From RUG563 sp964423675 (GTDB lineage Bacteria > Bacillota > Clostridia > Christensenellales > Aristaeellaceae), in contig CAYRFP010000003.1 of NCBI GenBank assembly GCA_964423675.1, positions 1 to 64,000 of the forward strand: a DNA stretch of 64,000 nt, read 5' to 3'. Below the pieces are notes generated by a model, which worked only from the letters and a program-made list of their open reading frames with translations, did no database searches and was not told where the DNA came from. Made by a program: the position numbers and the translations under genes. Of this stretch, positions 1 through 8,332 are shown piece by piece (position 1 is the first letter of the stretch; every line of letters begins with the position of its first letter).

Positions 1-637
1 GAGAACTATGAACTTTTGTCAATTTAGGGCTTGACTTTTATTAGCAGGTCTTTTCGTGGTCTTGTTACGCAGTAGAAACGCGATTTTCGGGGGTTAGGTA
101 TAAATCCCTTACCGCGTCAGAAATGCGCCCGCAAAGCCGCTTGTAGCAAGGGCTTTTTTGCCCCTACTGCGTAACAGAGGGCATAAAAAAAGCAGCGTCC
201 CTATATCCCCGGTGGGGGAGAAAGAAACGCCGCCTTTGCGGTTTCGTATTTAATTTTTCATTCATGCGCTGTCAATGCTGCTGTGCCTGTGATATAATAT
301 CGCTGTATTCGTATTTGGGTTTCGTACTCACAAGGATTTCAAGGGCATATCAAAGCTCTTTCCGCAAAAGTAGTAAATTGGTAGTAAATTAACTTTGAAA
401 TCCTGCGAATATGCCGATAAATCAAGGGTTTTTCGGGATAATCAATTTGTTTACATAAAAATTGTTATTCCTGATGATAATCACGCATGATGCGGGCCAC
501 GATCTGGCATAGAAGAACTGGTACGCGGTGTTCTTTAGCGGCGCACAGCTTATGCGCTGTAGGCAAAGACGGTGCAGTTCCGCGCTACGCGATGGCGAGA
601 TCATGTTTGCGCAGCCCATCACTGCGAAAACGAAAAC
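1..637. other. Gene-free left flank with att-like repeats
   Basis: I see no supportable gene here. It is AT-richer than the rest of the window. Visible structure: a perfect 12-bp inverted repeat (GTTACGCAGTAG at 64-75 and its complement at 164-175); two direct copies of GTAGTAAATT at 370-379 and 381-390; and inverted pieces GGATTTCAA (334-342)/TTGAAATCC (395-403) and GGCATAT (345-351)/ATATGCC (410-416). Such arrangements are typical of tyrosine-recombinase arm and core sites, but no integrase is visible. The short ORFs here overlap in several frames and look spurious. Confidence 0.4.
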
Positions 638-675
638 GCTGGACGGAAATCATCCGTCCAGCGTCTTTTTTTATG
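636..675 (-). terminator. Rho-independent terminator after liv operon
   Basis: A stem with arms ACGCTGGACGG and CCGTCCAGCGT is flanked by T/A runs on both sides. It lies just past the livF stop codon, so it ends the minus-strand liv transcript and could also act in the other direction. Confidence 0.85.
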
Positions 676-698
676 CCGCCAGTGCGGCCTTTGCTTCA

Positions 699-1403
699 TT
701 AATTGCCCAGATACGCCTTGCGCACATCATCATTGGTTAGCAACGCCTTGGCGTCACCTTCCATCACGATACGGCCAGTTTCCAACACATAGGCGCGATG
801 CGCGATAGACAGCGCCATATGCGCGTTCTGCTCCACCAGCAGGATCGTGGTGCCGGATTTATTGACCTCCTGAATAATGGCGAAAATCTCCTGCACCAGA
901 ATGGGCGACAGGCCCATGGACGGCTCGTCCAGCATCAGCAAATCCGGATGGCTCATCAGCGCCCGGCCCATGGCCAGCATCTGCTGCTCGCCGCCGGACA
1001 GCGTGCCCGCCAGCTGCTTGGTGCGCTCCTTCAGGCGAGGGAAATGGCCGAACACCATTTCCAGATCCTGCTTCATCTCGGCGGCGTTTTTCCGGGTATA
1101 CGCCCCCATTTCCAGGTTTTCCAGCACCGACATTTGAGCAAACACCCGCCGGCCCTCGGGCACCTGGCTCAGCCCCATCCCTACCAGCTTATGGGCCTGG
1201 ACGGAGGAAAGGTTTTTATCCTTAAAGGTAATCGTGCCACTCTTTTGATGGATCAGGCCGGAGATGGTATGGAGGGTGGTGGTTTTCCCGGCGCCGTTTG
1301 CGCCGATCAGGGTAACAATTTCCCCGGCATTCACCTGGAAGGAAATATCATGGAGCGCATGAATCGCCCCATAAAACACGTTTAGATTTTCCACCTTCAG
1401 CAT
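699..1403 (-). CDS. livF: Branched-chain amino acid ABC transporter ATP-binding protein LivF
   Basis: This 234-residue cytoplasmic ATPase powers a high-affinity Leu/Ile/Val-type importer. Walker A is GANGAGKTT (about residues 34-42), the signature is LSGGEQQ and Walker B is LLMLDEPS followed by the MGLSP stretch typical of LivF. The length is normal for the family. The ATG is preceded by GGAGAAAGCGC and overlaps the end of the upstream livM-livG gene by a few bases, so it is translationally coupled. It is the last gene of the livK-livH-livMG-livF operon. Transported substrate could also be an amide or short peptide, as the family is broad. Confidence 0.93.
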   Translation of the reverse strand: MLKVENLNVFYGAIHALHDISFQVNAGEIVTLIGANGAGKTTTLHTISGLIHQKSGTITFKDKNLSSVQAHKLVGMGLSQVPEGRRVFAQMSVLENLEMGAYTRKNAAEMKQDLEMVFGHFPRLKERTKQLAGTLSGGEQQMLAMGRALMSHPDLLMLDEPSMGLSPILVQEIFAIIQEVNKSGTTILLVEQNAHMALSIAHRAYVLETGRIVMEGDAKALLTNDDVRKAYLGN

Positions 1404-3232
1404 GCGCTTTCTCCCCCTTCCTGTGCGGCGCTGCCCAGATAGGCGGTCACCACCTCGGCATTCCGGCTGATTTCATCCGGGGTGCCCTCGGCGATCACCC
1501 GGCCATAATTGAGCACATAGATTCTTTCGCAGATGCCCATAACCAGCTTCATATCATGCTCGATCAGCAAAATGGCCACGGAGAAGCGGCTGCGGATGAT
1601 CTTGATGGTTTCCATCAGTTCCTGGGTTTCGATGGGGTTCATGCCGGCGGCCGGTTCATCCAGCAGCAGCACCTTGGGATTGCTGGCCAAAGCGCGGCAG
1701 ATTTCCAGCTTTCGCTGCTGGCCATAGGGCAGGCTGTCCGCGCGGGTATCGGCCACATCCTCCATACCGAACACGGAAAGCAGCTCCCGCGCCCGCAGAT
1801 CGATACCCCGCTCCTCCCGACTATATTTGGGGGTACGCAGCACGCCATCCAGCACGGAATAATGCATCCGGGTCTGGAATGCCACCTTAATGTTTTCCAG
1901 AACAGTCATAGACTTAAACAGCCGGATATTCTGGAACGTGCGGGCGATGCCGTTGGCGGTAATATCATGGGTGGATTTGCCCACGATGGACTGACCCAGC
2001 AGCACGATGTCGCCATCAGTGGGCTTATACACACCGGTAAGCATATTAAAGACGGTGGTTTTCCCGGCGCCGTTGGGGCCGATCAGACCCACAATCTCGT
2101 TATCCATCAAATGCAGGTTAATGTCCTCGCCCGCCTGCAAGCCGCCAAAGCGGATGCCCAGCCCCTTGGTTTCCAGCACAGGCAGATTAAAGTTGCCATA
2201 ATCGTATTTGGGCACCTCGGGCATGGTCACGTTCTTTGCCTTCCTGGGATGCGCGGCGCGGTATTTGGCATACAGCCCGCGGATACGCGCGGCGCACCAA
2301 TCCCACACTTCCACCAGGGAGAATTCCGCCGTGCCCATCAGGCCCTTGGGGCGGAACAGCATCATCAGCACCAGCACCAGCGAATAAATCAGAATCCGCC
2401 AATCCGCCAGGAAGCGCAGCATTTCAGGCAGCAGCGTCAGCACAGCGGCGGAAACGATGGAACCGGTAATGGAGCCCATGCCGCCCAGCACCACCATCAC
2501 CAGATAGTCGATGGACTTATTGAAATCAAACGTGGCAGGAGACAGGGAGCCCATCTTATGGGCATACAGCCCGCCCGCAACGCCAGCGAAGAACGCCGCC
2601 AGCGTGAAAGCGAACACCTTATAATACGTGGTGGGGATACCGGTGGATTCCGCTGCCACTTCGTTTTCACGAATGGAGATAATCGCCCGGCCATGGCGGG
2701 AGCGTCCCAGGGTGAACACGCTGGCCACCACCAGCACCATCACTACATATACATAGCTGAAATCCGTCACCCGCTTAATGCCAATCAGGCCCATGGCCCC
2801 GCCAGTGATAGACAGGTTATTGAGGATCACGCGGATGATTTCGCCAAAGCCCAGGGTAATAATCGCCAGATAATCGCCCTTAAGCCGCAGGGCAGGCACG
2901 CCGATGATCACGCCGAACACGGCCGCCATCAGCCCGCCGCAGATCAGGCTCAGGGGGAAGGATGCCGCCAGCGGCAGCGCCAGGTTTTTCGTTATCAGCG
3001 CGGAAGTATACGCGCCAATAGCCATGAACCCCGCATGGCCCAGAGCCAACTGGCCCAGGAAGCCAGTGGTCAGGTTTAGCGAAACGGCCATGATAATGGC
3101 AATACCAATATCCATCAGGGTGCTGCGATCGCCCCGGGAAAGGGCGCCGGAATTAATCAACAGGGAGACCACCAGATAAATCGCCACGACGGCGACCAGA
3201 TTCAGGATATTCGCCCGCGTTCGTTTATTCAT
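1397..3232 (-). CDS. livMG: LivM-LivG fusion: permease joined to ATPase of branched-chain amino acid transporter
   Basis: This single 611-residue chain carries two parts of the liv importer. About residues 1-330 are a LivM-type permease with many hydrophobic segments and the conserved SLNLTTGFLGQLALGHAGF region. A hydrophilic linker follows, then a LivG-type ATPase from about residue 350, with Walker A GPNGAGKTT, a SLPYGQQRKLEI signature and Walker B LLLDEPAAG. No stop codon or frameshift is visible between the two. I chose the ATG at 3232 because GAGGTGG sits six bases upstream; an in-frame GTG at 3247 lacks a site. In most bacteria these are separate genes livM and livG. Confidence 0.92.
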   Translation of the reverse strand: MNKRTRANILNLVAVVAIYLVVSLLINSGALSRGDRSTLMDIGIAIIMAVSLNLTTGFLGQLALGHAGFMAIGAYTSALITKNLALPLAASFPLSLICGGLMAAVFGVIIGVPALRLKGDYLAIITLGFGEIIRVILNNLSITGGAMGLIGIKRVTDFSYVYVVMVLVVASVFTLGRSRHGRAIISIRENEVAAESTGIPTTYYKVFAFTLAAFFAGVAGGLYAHKMGSLSPATFDFNKSIDYLVMVVLGGMGSITGSIVSAAVLTLLPEMLRFLADWRILIYSLVLVLMMLFRPKGLMGTAEFSLVEVWDWCAARIRGLYAKYRAAHPRKAKNVTMPEVPKYDYGNFNLPVLETKGLGIRFGGLQAGEDINLHLMDNEIVGLIGPNGAGKTTVFNMLTGVYKPTDGDIVLLGQSIVGKSTHDITANGIARTFQNIRLFKSMTVLENIKVAFQTRMHYSVLDGVLRTPKYSREERGIDLRARELLSVFGMEDVADTRADSLPYGQQRKLEICRALASNPKVLLLDEPAAGMNPIETQELMETIKIIRSRFSVAILLIEHDMKLVMGICERIYVLNYGRVIAEGTPDEISRNAEVVTAYLGSAAQEGGESAC

Positions 3233-3243
3233 CTGCGTCCACC

Positions 3244-4122
3244 TCACACTTTCTCGCTGGTTTTCTTGCCCAGCAATCCCGCCGGCTTCACCAGCAGCAC
3301 CACGATCAGAATGCCGTAAACCACTGCATCAGCCAAGGAGGAGGAAATATAGCCCTTGGTCAGGCTTTCCGCCACGCCCATAATCATGCCGCCCAGCATG
3401 GCCCCCGGCAGAATACCGATGCCGCCCAGCACAGCGGCGATAAACGCCTTCAGGCCGGGCAGGGAGCCCATCGTGGGCTGCACCCGGGGATACGCGATGC
3501 AGTAAAGCACTGCGCCGATGGCTGCCAGCGAGCAGCCGATAGCGAAGGTGATGGACACGGTGTTGTTCACGTTAATGCCCATCAGCTGCGCCGCGCCCAT
3601 ATCCTCGGATACAGCGCGCATAGCCTTGCCCGTTCGGGTGGATTTCACCACGAACTGCAAAAGAATCATCAGCGCCACAGAGACAGCGATGGTCAGAATC
3701 GTAGTCAGGCTAATGCTCAGATCGCCCAGCTGAATGGACGCAACGGGCAAAACAGAAGGAAACGGCTTGGGCGTGGCGGAAAAGACCTTCTGCGCCAGGT
3801 TCTGCAAAAAGATGCTCACACCGATGGCCGTAATCAGCGAAGAAATGCGGGGAGAAGAGCGCAGCGGCTTATAGGCCACCCGCTCGATCAATACGCCCAC
3901 CACCACGCACACCGCCATGGACGCCACCACCGCCAGCGGGAAAGGCAACCCCAGCCCCGTCAGCGTCAGCAGCGCCGCATAAGCGCCTACCATGATAATG
4001 TCTCCGTGAGCAAAATTGATCAGCTTTACGATGCCGTATACCATCGTGTATCCCAAAGCGATCAAAGCATAGATGCTTCCAATTTGCAGCCCGTTGATCA
4101 GCTGGTTCAAAAACAGCGTCAT
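3244..4122 (-). CDS. livH: Branched-chain amino acid ABC transporter permease LivH
   Basis: A 292-residue inner-membrane permease of the LivH family, with about eight hydrophobic segments and the diagnostic N-terminal stretch LINGLQIGSIYALIALGYTMVYG followed by NFAHGDI. It pairs with the LivM half of the downstream fusion to form the channel. The ATG follows GGAAGGGAAACGC. Its stop codon lies 11 bases before the livMG start. It is the first gene after livK, separated from it by a 144-base spacer containing a hairpin that could lower expression relative to the binding protein. Confidence 0.93.
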   Translation of the reverse strand: MTLFLNQLINGLQIGSIYALIALGYTMVYGIVKLINFAHGDIIMVGAYAALLTLTGLGLPFPLAVVASMAVCVVVGVLIERVAYKPLRSSPRISSLITAIGVSIFLQNLAQKVFSATPKPFPSVLPVASIQLGDLSISLTTILTIAVSVALMILLQFVVKSTRTGKAMRAVSEDMGAAQLMGINVNNTVSITFAIGCSLAAIGAVLYCIAYPRVQPTMGSLPGLKAFIAAVLGGIGILPGAMLGGMIMGVAESLTKGYISSSLADAVVYGILIVVLLVKPAGLLGKKTSEKV

Positions 4123-4181
4123 GCGTTTCCCTTCCCTTCAGCTGGAGTATCCGTTTTCTTGCGTCCTAAATATGGGGAAAA

Positions 4182-4206
4182 GGGAAGAGAGAAATTCTCC
4201 CTTCCC
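4182..4206 (-). terminator. Intra-operon hairpin between livK and livH
   Basis: Arms GGGAAG and CTTCCC with an inner GAGA/TCTC pairing form a stem followed on the minus strand by TTTTCCCC. It is a weak terminator or RNA-stabilising hairpin, as is common after a binding-protein gene that must be made in excess over the permeases. Confidence 0.5.
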
Positions 4207-4266
4207 CCAGGCGTGCCTGTCATTTGGCCGCCCGTTGATTCCAGTTTCGCTTTTCGCGGTTGAGCC

Positions 4267-5400
4267 TTACGGATCCACCTTGGACACGAAGTGCTTGCCA
4301 CCCTCCGCATCGAAGGTCATAACGAAGGCGCTCTTGATGGGGTTATTGTTTTCGTCAAAGGAGATCACGCCGGATACGCCTTCCACGGAGATATTCTTAA
4401 TCGCTTCGGTAATGGCGTCATACTCCATGCTGTTGGCGTTCTTGATGGCTTCGCAGATCACCAGCGCCGCGTCATAGCCGGTAGCAGAGAAGGAAACGGT
4501 GGGGGCTTCGCCATACTTGTTGGTGTAGTCTTCAATAAACTTCACCACAGCCGCATCGTCGGAGTCAAAGGCGAAATGGTCAGCGTAGGTCATGGAGGTC
4601 AGCAGGCTCTTATCGGTAATTTTATCCACGATATCGGAGATGCCATCCGCGCCCATGTAGATCGTTTCCAGGCCCACTTCCTTGGCCTGCGTCAGAATCA
4701 GGGAAGCTTCAGAGCCATAGAAGGGAAGGAACACTGCATCGGGAGCAACAGCCTTGATATTCGTCAGCTGCGCCTTAAAATCGATGTCGCTGAAGGAGGC
4801 GGCTTCTTTGGCCACCACGTTCAGCCCGCGCACCGCAGCCTGCTCCTCGAAAGCGGAAACCAGGCCGATGGAATACGCGCTGTCCGCGCCATAGAGAATC
4901 GCCACGTTCTGATAGCCCTGCTCAGCGGCGAAGTTGGCCATCACGGTGCCCTGGAAATCGTCGATAAAGCAGGTCCGGAACACATTGGGCTTGCCCTCGT
5001 TAATATCAAAGGCCGTGCCGGAGGAAGTTACCATCGGGATGCCATCCTCAGCCGCCAGCGCCGCGACCACACGGCACTGCGCGGTCAACACATCGCCCAG
5101 AATGGCGACACAGCCAGCGTCCAGATGATCGAAGTAAATCTTCTGTGCCTGGGTGTCGTTGGCTGCATGGTCTTCCCAAATCAGTTCTACCGGAGTGCCA
5201 TTAATGCCGCCCGCTGCGTTGAGCTGGTCAATATACAGATCCGCGCCGTTTTTCACCGAGAAACCATACACGGCGTAGGGGCCGGTCAGCGGCGCGAGAC
5301 CGCCGATCTTGATGGTATCTTCCGCCAAGCAGGGCATCAGCAGAGAAAGCGCCAGCAGCATCGCCGCAACCATCGAGATAAATTTGATACACTTTTTCAT
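4267..5400 (-). CDS. livK: Branched-chain amino acid ABC transporter substrate-binding protein LivK
   Basis: A 377-residue secreted binding protein. The first about 26 residues are a signal peptide ending at MPCLAED; there is no clear lipobox immediately before the mature part, although a Cys lies near the cleavage region. The mature part matches the periplasmic-binding family 6 (LivJ/K): IKIGGLAPLTGPYAVYG at the start, an NAAGGING stretch, and AILYGADSAYSIG. It captures amino acids outside the membrane and delivers them to LivH/LivM. ATG is preceded by GGAGGGTC. It is first in its operon, with a clear sigma-A promoter and an operator-like palindrome upstream. Confidence 0.92.
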   Translation of the reverse strand: MKKCIKFISMVAAMLLALSLLMPCLAEDTIKIGGLAPLTGPYAVYGFSVKNGADLYIDQLNAAGGINGTPVELIWEDHAANDTQAQKIYFDHLDAGCVAILGDVLTAQCRVVAALAAEDGIPMVTSSGTAFDINEGKPNVFRTCFIDDFQGTVMANFAAEQGYQNVAILYGADSAYSIGLVSAFEEQAAVRGLNVVAKEAASFSDIDFKAQLTNIKAVAPDAVFLPFYGSEASLILTQAKEVGLETIYMGADGISDIVDKITDKSLLTSMTYADHFAFDSDDAAVVKFIEDYTNKYGEAPTVSFSATGYDAALVICEAIKNANSMEYDAITEAIKNISVEGVSGVISFDENNNPIKSAFVMTFDAEGGKHFVSKVDP

Positions 5401-5433
5401 TAGAAAGACCCTCCTTGCGATATAAAATGATTT

Positions 5434-5458
5434 GCTTTATTCTTCTTTTGAATAAAGC
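5434..5458. promoter_or_regulatory. Operator-like inverted repeat downstream of livK promoter
   Basis: A perfect 9-bp inverted repeat, GCTTTATTC and GAATAAAGC separated by 7 bases, begins just downstream of the predicted livK -10 box, so it covers the start of the transcript. It could be a repressor operator or a 5' hairpin in the mRNA. Confidence 0.5.
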
Positions 5459-5466
5459 TTGCGGAT

Positions 5467-5495
5467 AGTATATCCCCTTTTTTCGCTCTGTGCAA
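5467..5495 (-). promoter_or_regulatory. Predicted sigma-A promoter of the liv operon
   Basis: On the minus strand TTGCAC (5490-5495) and TATACT (5467-5472) are separated by exactly 17 bases, an excellent vegetative promoter match upstream of livK. Confidence 0.75.
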
Positions 5496-5606
5496 GAGCA
5501 ATTCTGCATTTCAATTGTTTTTTTTGCGCAGAAAACAGCATAATTATTCAAATTGGTGTGTAAACAGCCAAACAGGCATGAGAATGCCCGTCTCGCCGCG
5601 TTGCGT

Positions 5607-6233
5607 TCATCGTCCCTTTTCCAGAATCAGGGGCGCAAAAAACTCCGGACGATGGAAATCCGGGGCAGGGACGGCAATGGGATTCCACATGCCGTAATGG
5701 GGCAGCGGCGTATTTTCCCCACATTTATAGAAATTGCCCAGCAGAATTGCCCCGGCCTTCGGCGCAAACTCCGGCTGAAACACCTGCACCAGTGCCCAGG
5801 GGATCCGGAACTCCACGCCCCAGAAGCTGCCCCGCAGCATCCGGGCGCGAATGGCCATGGGCTCGGCCCAAACTGTCAGATTTATCGGCGTTCGCCCAGT
5901 CCGTGGCTGGCCGAAGGCGGCCATCATTACGCCGCGGGGGTTCAGTTCGAAATTGAAGAAGCGAGACGTTTCCAACGGCGCGAAATTCACGAAAAATTCC
6001 AGGCAGCTATCCAGGCATACCAGCGATTGATGCTACGTATACGTTGCCACCGGCTGCGCTTCCCAGCTCCAGAGCCGAACGGCCAGCGCTTCCTGCGTCC
6101 AGGCCAGCTTGGCAAACGATGCGGGACAAAAGCCATTATCCCGCCACTGGAAATGCTTAAGCGCCGCTGCGGGCGCTTGCCGCCAGTCCACGTTCTCATC
6201 CCGAACGAAAAACGGAACCCTGTAGTACGGCAT
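5607..6233 (-). pseudogene. CBM9-like carbohydrate-binding protein interrupted by an in-frame TAG
   Basis: The reading frame starts at an ATG (6233) behind GGAGGGAGAAGAAC and would encode about 208 residues. A TAG at 6033-6035 splits it after residue 66, yet the same frame continues without a shift into LDSCLEFFVNFAP, FNFELNPRG and EFRIPWALVQVF. Those are hallmarks of the stand-alone carbohydrate-binding family 9-like proteins found beside glycosidase genes in Bacillota. It is therefore either a recent nonsense mutation, a base-call error, or a readthrough case. The fragments alone are unlikely to fold. It has no close operon partner; a terminator lies upstream. A role in sugar binding would be expected if it were intact. 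Confidence 0.6.
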
Positions 6234-6319
6234 GTTCTTCTCCCTCCCCCTGCTTTTCCGGGCATTGTTTTCTCCGCTTTTTCCTTTATTTTATCGTATT
6301 TTCCTATAATCTGCAAGCA

Positions 6320-6350
6320 AAAAGGCTGGCCAAACGGCCAGCCCTTTTTG
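6320..6350 (-). terminator. Bidirectional rho-independent terminator
   Basis: Arms GGCTGGCC and GGCCAGCC with a 4-base loop are flanked by A and T runs on both sides. It follows the stop codon of the binding-protein gene at 6374. Confidence 0.85.
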
Positions 6351-6373
6351 TTCCTTTGCGGGGTGACGCAGGA

Positions 6374-8251
6374 TTACTGCGCGTCGGTCAGCACGGCGTC
6401 CAGGATGGCATAAGCCCAGCTGGTGTTTTCCGTGATGACATAACCCTGCAAATTCGTGGAATAGAAGTCATAATAGGTATTGGAGTAAACCGGGATCATG
6501 GGCACCACTTCCTGGAATTTCTCCTGGAACTTCACCCACTTGTTCACATAGCCCGCCACATCGCCGGGCTCGGTCCTGCGCATATCCACCGCCAGCTGAT
6601 ACAGCGCGGCATCATGGATGCCGGTGCGGTTGTTCACGCCCTGATGCGCGGTATCCAGCGCAAAGGTCTGCGCCGGGTCAAAGACGGTTTCGAAGTTGCT
6701 GGCCAGATAAATCATGTGGCATGCCCGGGTATCCTGACGATAATACAGCCGCAGCAGTTCCTGCATGGGCTTGGCTTCCAGCGTCAGGGAAACGCCGATC
6801 TTAGCCAGATTATCCGCAAACGCCGTCTGCAACGCTTCGCCGATGGCGTTTCCTTCGGGATAGATCAGGGTCAGATCCAGGGCGACCAGCCGGCCGTTTT
6901 CATTCTTGCAGCGCACCGCATCCTGGCCCTTCACGAATTCCGCACCGGAAGCGTTCAGCGTCCAGCCATCGGAAACCAGCAGCGCTTCCGCCGCATCCAG
7001 ATCCAGATTGTAGACCTTCACGCCGTCCAGATTATTCACAGGATCTGAGCCCGCCGGCAGCAGGGTTTCGCCCGTTGCCACGCGATACATCCACTGGCCC
7101 GCGCCGTAGTATCCATCCACCCGCTGGCCGTTTTCGCCCACATAGGCGGAAACCACCGCGTCCTTATCCAGCGCATAGGACAGCGCCTGACGCACGGCCT
7201 GGCTGCTCACGGCCTGCTGCTCGCAGCAGAAGCTGATGAAGCTCAGCCCCTCGCGGCCATAGGACGCAGCCTGCGCCTTGCCATCGGCGGCCAGCTGCTG
7301 GCCCGCGACAATCGCCTCAGCGGAGACCGTCTTGTTCGCCAGGTCGATCTCGCCGCTTTCCAGCTTCTGCGCCATTTCTTCGTTGCTCACATGGGAAACA
7401 GTGATCTTCTGAATCTTGCCCTTGCGGCCAGCCGCATCGCCCTTGTAATAGGGGTTGATTTCCAGTTCGGCCACGCTGCCATCAAAGGAAACCAGCGTAT
7501 ACGGCCCGCTGACCACAGAAGGATGGCTCAGATAGCCGGTCGCTTCGTCCAGCAGGATTTTCTTCAGAGTTTCGTTGTTGAACAGGGAGGTGACCAGATT
7601 GGCGTTCTGGTTGCCAATATACGCGCCCTCGCCGTCATCCTTGATCTGGCAGCCGGGAGCGATCACATGGATGGGATAGGGATAGAGGCTCAGCGCCGCC
7701 AATTCATAGAAGTTAGGCAGGGAATCGGCCTTCACAGTGATAGAGAATTCCCGCTCGCCCAGCAGCCGCACGCCGGAGACCTGCTGGCTCATGCCAATCT
7801 TGTACGCATCAATACCGACCACCGCGTCGTTCCCGGTCACTGCCCCGCCCAGCGCCTTAAGATGAGGCGAAGCGGAGAGCAGCAGGGAGAACACATAGTC
7901 CTTCGCGCTGATGGCCGTGCCATCGGAATACTTCAAATCGCTGTAGAGAGAAATCACATAGGTGCGGTTTCCCTGGGGATCATCCGAGGCCGCAATGCCG
8001 CTGACCACGGAGGGATCCATTTCAAACCGGCCGCTTTCCACATTCCAGCGGACCAGGTTATAGCCATGGATCAGGTTTCTCACGTCCATATCGCTGGTGT
8101 TGCTGCCAAAGGCGGGGGCAAAGAAATTGCCGCTCAGCGCCGTGGGCGAGGCAACCGTGAGATGGTTAGGGTCATAGCTGTTTTCCGCTCCGGCACAACC
8201 CAGAGACAGCGCCAGCACCATCGCCAACAAACAGGCAATCCACTTTTTCAT
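6374..8251 (-). CDS. Family-5 extracellular solute-binding protein (peptide/oligopeptide type), orphan
   Basis: A 625-residue secreted protein with a signal peptide (MKKWIACLLAMVLALSLGC; the Cys near residue 19 fits a lipoprotein box, ALSLGC). The mature region resembles peptide-binding SBP family 5 (DppA/OppA): YKYSDGTAISAKDYVFSL-like stretch, VSGPYTLVSFD, and the C-terminal MIPVYSNTYYDFY. The start was set at the ATG with GAAGGAG eight bases upstream; the longer frame has no site. It follows the giant adhesin gene by 80 bases, after a very strong hairpin. No permease or ATPase genes are adjacent, so the partner transporter, if any, lies elsewhere. The ligand is unknown. Confidence 0.82.
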   Translation of the reverse strand: MKKWIACLLAMVLALSLGCAGAENSYDPNHLTVASPTALSGNFFAPAFGSNTSDMDVRNLIHGYNLVRWNVESGRFEMDPSVVSGIAASDDPQGNRTYVISLYSDLKYSDGTAISAKDYVFSLLLSASPHLKALGGAVTGNDAVVGIDAYKIGMSQQVSGVRLLGEREFSITVKADSLPNFYELAALSLYPYPIHVIAPGCQIKDDGEGAYIGNQNANLVTSLFNNETLKKILLDEATGYLSHPSVVSGPYTLVSFDGSVAELEINPYYKGDAAGRKGKIQKITVSHVSNEEMAQKLESGEIDLANKTVSAEAIVAGQQLAADGKAQAASYGREGLSFISFCCEQQAVSSQAVRQALSYALDKDAVVSAYVGENGQRVDGYYGAGQWMYRVATGETLLPAGSDPVNNLDGVKVYNLDLDAAEALLVSDGWTLNASGAEFVKGQDAVRCKNENGRLVALDLTLIYPEGNAIGEALQTAFADNLAKIGVSLTLEAKPMQELLRLYYRQDTRACHMIYLASNFETVFDPAQTFALDTAHQGVNNRTGIHDAALYQLAVDMRRTEPGDVAGYVNKWVKFQEKFQEVVPMIPVYSNTYYDFYSTNLQGYVITENTSWAYAILDAVLTDAQ

Positions 8252-8295
8252 ATGCTTCGCTCCTTCATTTACGTTTTCGCTTCTTTTCGTTCGTC

Positions 8296-8324
8296 CCCGG
8301 CGCGAGGGGGTTCCTCGCGCCGGG
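8296..8324 (-). terminator. Strong GC hairpin between adhesin gene and binding-protein gene
   Basis: A perfect 12-bp stem (CCCGGCGCGAGG / CCTCGCGCCGGG) with a 5-base loop. There is no T run on the minus strand, so it is more likely a pause, attenuation or mRNA-end-protecting structure than a classical terminator. Confidence 0.55.
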
Positions 8325-8332
8325 AGCAAGGG

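Noticed and set aside
1533..3079. Long plus-strand open frames opposite the liv genes, including one of 507 codons
   Set aside because: They mirror conserved LivM-LivG codons, have no ribosome binding site and translate to low-complexity His/Gln-rich sequence.
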